Below are positions 60,349 to 64,000 of a DNA stretch of 64,000 bases, piece by piece. The stretch is from Flammula alnicola (taxonomy: Eukaryota > Basidiomycota > Agaricomycetes > Agaricales > Strophariaceae): NCBI GenBank assembly GCA_015499995.1, contig JADNRV010000046.1:248001-312000 (forward strand). Reading direction: 5' to 3'. Position 1 is the first letter of the stretch, and each line of letters opens with the position of its first letter. Made by a program: the position numbers and the translations under genes. The notes below the pieces were generated by a model. The model had not been told where the DNA came from. It saw only the letters and a list, made by a program, of their open reading frames with translations, and made no database searches.

Positions 60349-63300
60349 ATGTCCACCAACGCTCCCTTGGTGTCCGGGATTGAAGGTTCAGGGAAGGTTG
60401 CGAAGAAAGGTTCTGCTTGGGTATCCGCTAGGACAAGTGAACGCTGTAAGACATCCTGTTGGATGATATATGTTAGCAACTGCTAACGAGTTCGACCATC
60501 AGCTATCGCACTCCAGACCTACTCTTCAGATCCAAAGTACAAGAAATATGTTCAGCAGGTCGAGAAGTGTCTCAACTCTTTCGACAATGTCCATGAATGG
60601 GCCGACTGTATCGCTTTTCTTAAGCAGTTATTGAAGGTGTGCGACATCTACTGTCGACGAACTAAAGGTTGCACGCTAATATTAGCAGCATAGACGTTCC
60701 AATCTTACATGCAATTCAAGGAGATCCCGCGAAAGTTGATTGTGGCGAAGCGTCTGGCCCAATGCCTGAATCCAGCCTTACCTACTGGAGTGCACCAACG
60801 TGCTTTGGAGGTTTACGTCCATATACTGGCTGTTCTGGGAGTGCGTATTGTCATACTCGCGTCGAACTACCCCAGTGATATTGTCAATTGAAGGTAGAAG
60901 GCCTGAAGCGCGACCTATCATTTTGGTCATCTGGTCTATTTCCCTTCTTCGAGTATGCGGCCACATCGGTAAAGGTATGATACGTCTATGATGGTGTCAA
61001 TTACTTGCTTATGTTTTGAATCTTCTCCAGCCAACACTACTCAACATTTATGACACGCACTATCTTCCATTACAAACTGGTCTTCGGCCAATAATGAAGT
61101 CGTTTATTCTTGCGTTACTTCCTGGGTTGGAAGAAGAAACTGGTGAATTCTTTGAAAAGGTCTGACTTATCTCTCTCCTTTTTGTTTTGCTATGGCTTCT
61201 GACACCCTTTTTATCTCAGGTCCTCAGTCTCCTGGATCGCGTGTCGGGAGCAGTCTCTGTGTCATTCTTCTTCCAAAATATCTGGTTAATTATGCTTACG
61301 ACACCTTCCGCCCGAGGAACATCCCTTAACTTCCTTGCTCGTCGCCTTCCGCGTCTGAATGCGGACGAAGGTAAATGCTTTCTGAATTCGCCCATGAACA
61401 TACTCCTCATCTCTTTCTCAGACTTCACGGAGGTCGTTGGGAAAGATATTGGCTTGATGATTCGTGCCTTTGCATCAGCTCTGAAGACGAGAATCTCCTT
61501 GTACGGAGGGCGGCTCTTGATATCCTGTTACAAAGCATGCGAGTAACAGCCACGCAATTCGTAAAGCCCATAACGACGACCGTTCGATATTGATGAGGGC
61601 AGCTACTGGAGTCGTTTTGCGTCGGGACCTTTCCTTGAACCGCCGGCTATATACCTGGTTGTTGGGCCCGGATGAGAATTCGGACCACCAAATTGCATAT
61701 TTAAAGGAGAATGCCCTCACTCTCCTTAGTTCGACATTGAAGGTTTGCTAGATTGTTTGTCGCTTTCATTAAATGGTATTGACAAATTTTGATATGATAT
61801 CCAGAATGAAATGATTTCGCCGTCAGGAGAATATGCAGAATCGCGCCCCTTCAAAATCTTCATTTCGTTACTCGACAAGTGGGAGATTGGCGCAATTTTG
61901 ACGGAAAGTCTTGTCTATGATGCTTTCAAAGCCATTATGAATCTCGTAAAAAATCCAACGGAAAGTGGTGAAGACGTTCGTGATGCTTTTCTTCACAATT
62001 CTTTCCCCGCTGATTAGATGATGACAGTTAACTATGACTGCAAGCACTCTGTATGAAGCTGTAGAACCTCAGATACTCTGGCAACACCTCCTTACAGCAG
62101 TGTTTAACGAAATTATGGGAGATGGAACCCAGATCGAGGTATGCAAATTTACGAGCGTGTTTACATCGTGATTGAGGATTCACTGCATAGATCTTGTAGG
62201 CAATCCAATTGGTCAACTTTATCATCCAAACATTCTCCCATGATGAAGAAGTTCAAACCATCCATCTGCCAATCATCTTTACAGCTATCGTTGATCTAAT
62301 AAACGTATGTTCCCAAAATTTCTGGCGTTTTATATATTGACGTTTTGCAGTCACAAATTCAGAGCGATCCCACTAGGGCATCGCTTCAATCTGTTGGCAC
62401 AACTTTGCTTCTTCTAGAAGATATGCTGCTGCATATACCCCATTCTAGTTTAATGCAATGGCCTGAAACAACTTTGCAGCTTGAAAGCGGCCATCAAAGG
62501 CCTTTTGACTTTGCTTGCACGTTTTTCAAGATTACGGATAAAACATTGCCTACCACAACCACCTCTCAAGTTTTGACATCGACAGTACCATTTGTGTCCT
62601 GCTTTCATTCCTTAGTATCCCTTAGCATCAGTTATGCGGACCGTCTCTTCAACGAGCCTCAAAATGGTTTCGTCTTACGGGAGTCATTCTGCCGTTTATT
62701 GACGCTCATTGATCGACTGGTTGCAAGATTAACTGCTCCGATAAACATCTCATGGGATCCAACGCAGTGTCTTGACATCCTCCTTGCGACCCTGGAGCAC
62801 CAGGTCCGTTTTATTTTATGGCAATATGTCAAACCGCTGACCGATTCTTCAGACTGCAACATTTACAACCGTCGACCGATTAATCACTCTGGTGACAGCC
62901 TTTCATCGGAACCAGTATCTGGAGCCCAAATTTATCATAGATGGAAGATCGACCATGTACAAGATGGTCAGCAAACTCCTGCATTATCTACACCCCGACT
63001 TCACCGCGTATCATGTGCGTGCCGTCAATTTGATTTGGACCTTACAAGGCTCCACAGCGCAATCGCACGTCGAATCCATTCTCGCGCAATCGATGACGTC
63101 CCCTGAGTCTCGTAATGTCTCCGAAGCATATGAAGCGTTTGGAGTTTTATGGAGATTGACTGGTAAGTTAGACATATCTCTGCATGAACAGGCTTTATTT
63201 TGACGGTTTCTGAAAGAGGATAACCTTTTCCCTGGATTTTACTTCAAGATCCCAATGATGATAGTTTTGGATACACTGAAAAGCGATAAACCGAATCTTC

Positions 63301-64000
63301 GTCGCGTTGGTGAAACATGGATGCGCTGTAGTCTCAAATCATACATAAGGTAAGGCAAGTCGTGTTTAATCGCGGAGTTAATGGCTAATTGAAATCAGGG
63401 TCCTTGATCCTATCCTTTACGATTTGTTGGATCCTTCAATATTGCGCACTCCGATCACCTTCAAAGTCCGGGGAAGGGAGCTTCCAGGATTTCAGTACGA
63501 ACGACCATTTGATCAGCGCATCATAAATCATCTCTTAGACACACTCCTTTCCATTGTCAATTTCGGTGGTCAGGGTTTTGCCAAGGCAGCACGAACGACT
63601 TCAATCAAACGCTCGCACCACTCCGGTCTTGCACAGAGAGTTTTCAATAGTATGTCAATAAGTTCTCTACAGTCGAAATCACAGTATGACACCTTTCAAG
63701 GCAATCTAGTTGATTCTGAAGCAAGCTACCTGGATATTCTGCTTGAAATTCTCCTCCGGTATGAATTCTCCTAAAATAAATGACCATCGACCTAACAGCC
63801 TTACGCAGCTTCGTCCAGTCAGAGTCTATATCCACACGAACAACTTTGATGCAACCACTCAATACGGCCATTCAATCCAATGCCATCGAATTACTTCAAG
63901 TCATTGTTGCCCGAGGCGAGATTGACAGCGTTCTAGTGGAAAGTATAGAAGCCACCGCGGTTGGAAAGCTCTATTTCTCGATCCACACGAACCGACTGGA
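60349..64000 (+). CDS. DOP1: Dopey/Dop1 endosome-Golgi traffic protein (5' part, runs off the window)
   Basis: Dop1 is a very large protein that works with Mon2 and the flippase Neo1 in endosome-to-Golgi recycling. The Dopey N-terminal domain begins after a 60-bp intron: YSSDPKYKKYVQQVEKCLNS and FDNVHEWADCIAFLKQLLK, then FKEIPRKLIVAKRLAQCLNP and GVHQRALEVYVHILAVLG, LFPFFEYAATSVK, DTHYLPLQTGLRPIMKSFIL and DENLLVRRAALDILLQSMRV. Helical repeats continue to the window end, where the gene is cut. At least a dozen 50-60 bp introns are used. Two frame breaks (61483 and 61545-61546) are repaired by one G and one A in short runs. The full protein is expected to exceed 1,600 residues, so about half is here. 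Confidence 0.9.

Overview
The window looks like nuclear DNA of an agaricomycete (mushroom-forming basidiomycete). The signs are genes broken by many 48-65 bp GT-AG introns with single-codon or 14-base exons, a DUF6535 protein, small stand-alone dsRNA-binding proteins, a DNMT1-type DNA methyltransferase, and a dense core eukaryotic gene set on both strands. Exon boundaries were inferred by hand from splice consensus and reading-frame continuity. Product names come from remembered family features, not searches.

Layout. 1-5.2 kb: the 3' end of an unknown gene, a Coq1-family prenyl diphosphate synthase that has lost both catalytic Asp motifs, and a convergent DUF6535 membrane protein gene. 5.4-7.7 kb: nested mobile DNA, a small terminal-inverted-repeat (TIR) element split by a 1.68-kb hAT-like element with an 8-bp target duplication and a captured, broken beta-adaptin fragment. 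8-20 kb: an unknown nuclear-type protein, an Nvj2/TEX2-like lipid-transfer protein, a large unknown protein and a golgin-like coiled coil. 20.5-21.8 kb: heterotrimeric G-protein beta. 22-27.5 kb: gene-poor, with unresolved coding traces and two small dsRBD genes. 27.7-45 kb: dense housekeeping genes (small membrane protein, Sad1/USP39, Rsm22/METTL17, uL1m, ATP synthase e, Hat2/Msi1, RAMP4, Bmt5, uL10m, Fip1, ING-PHD). 45-47 kb: repeat-bearing spacer. 47-64 kb: Mcr1, Hog1, DNMT1-like, Dph4, a GFA/CENP-V protein, an INO80 Ies4-like protein and Dop1, which runs off the end.

There is no operon logic. Themes recur: mitochondrial translation and bioenergetics (uL1m, uL10m, Rsm22, ATP synthase e, Mcr1), membrane contact and Golgi/endosome traffic (Nvj2, golgin, Dop1), chromatin (Hat2/Msi1, ING, Ies4, DNMT1) and signalling (G-beta, Hog1).

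One property affects every gene model. Many otherwise intact conserved genes (Hog1, Rsm22, DNMT1, Dop1, golgin) show a frameshift that disappears if one base is added to a short run of identical bases. This pattern looks like systematic under-calling of homopolymers in the assembly. Apparent frameshifts are therefore weak evidence for pseudogenes here. The Coq1 motif losses and the adaptin stop codons are not explained this way.
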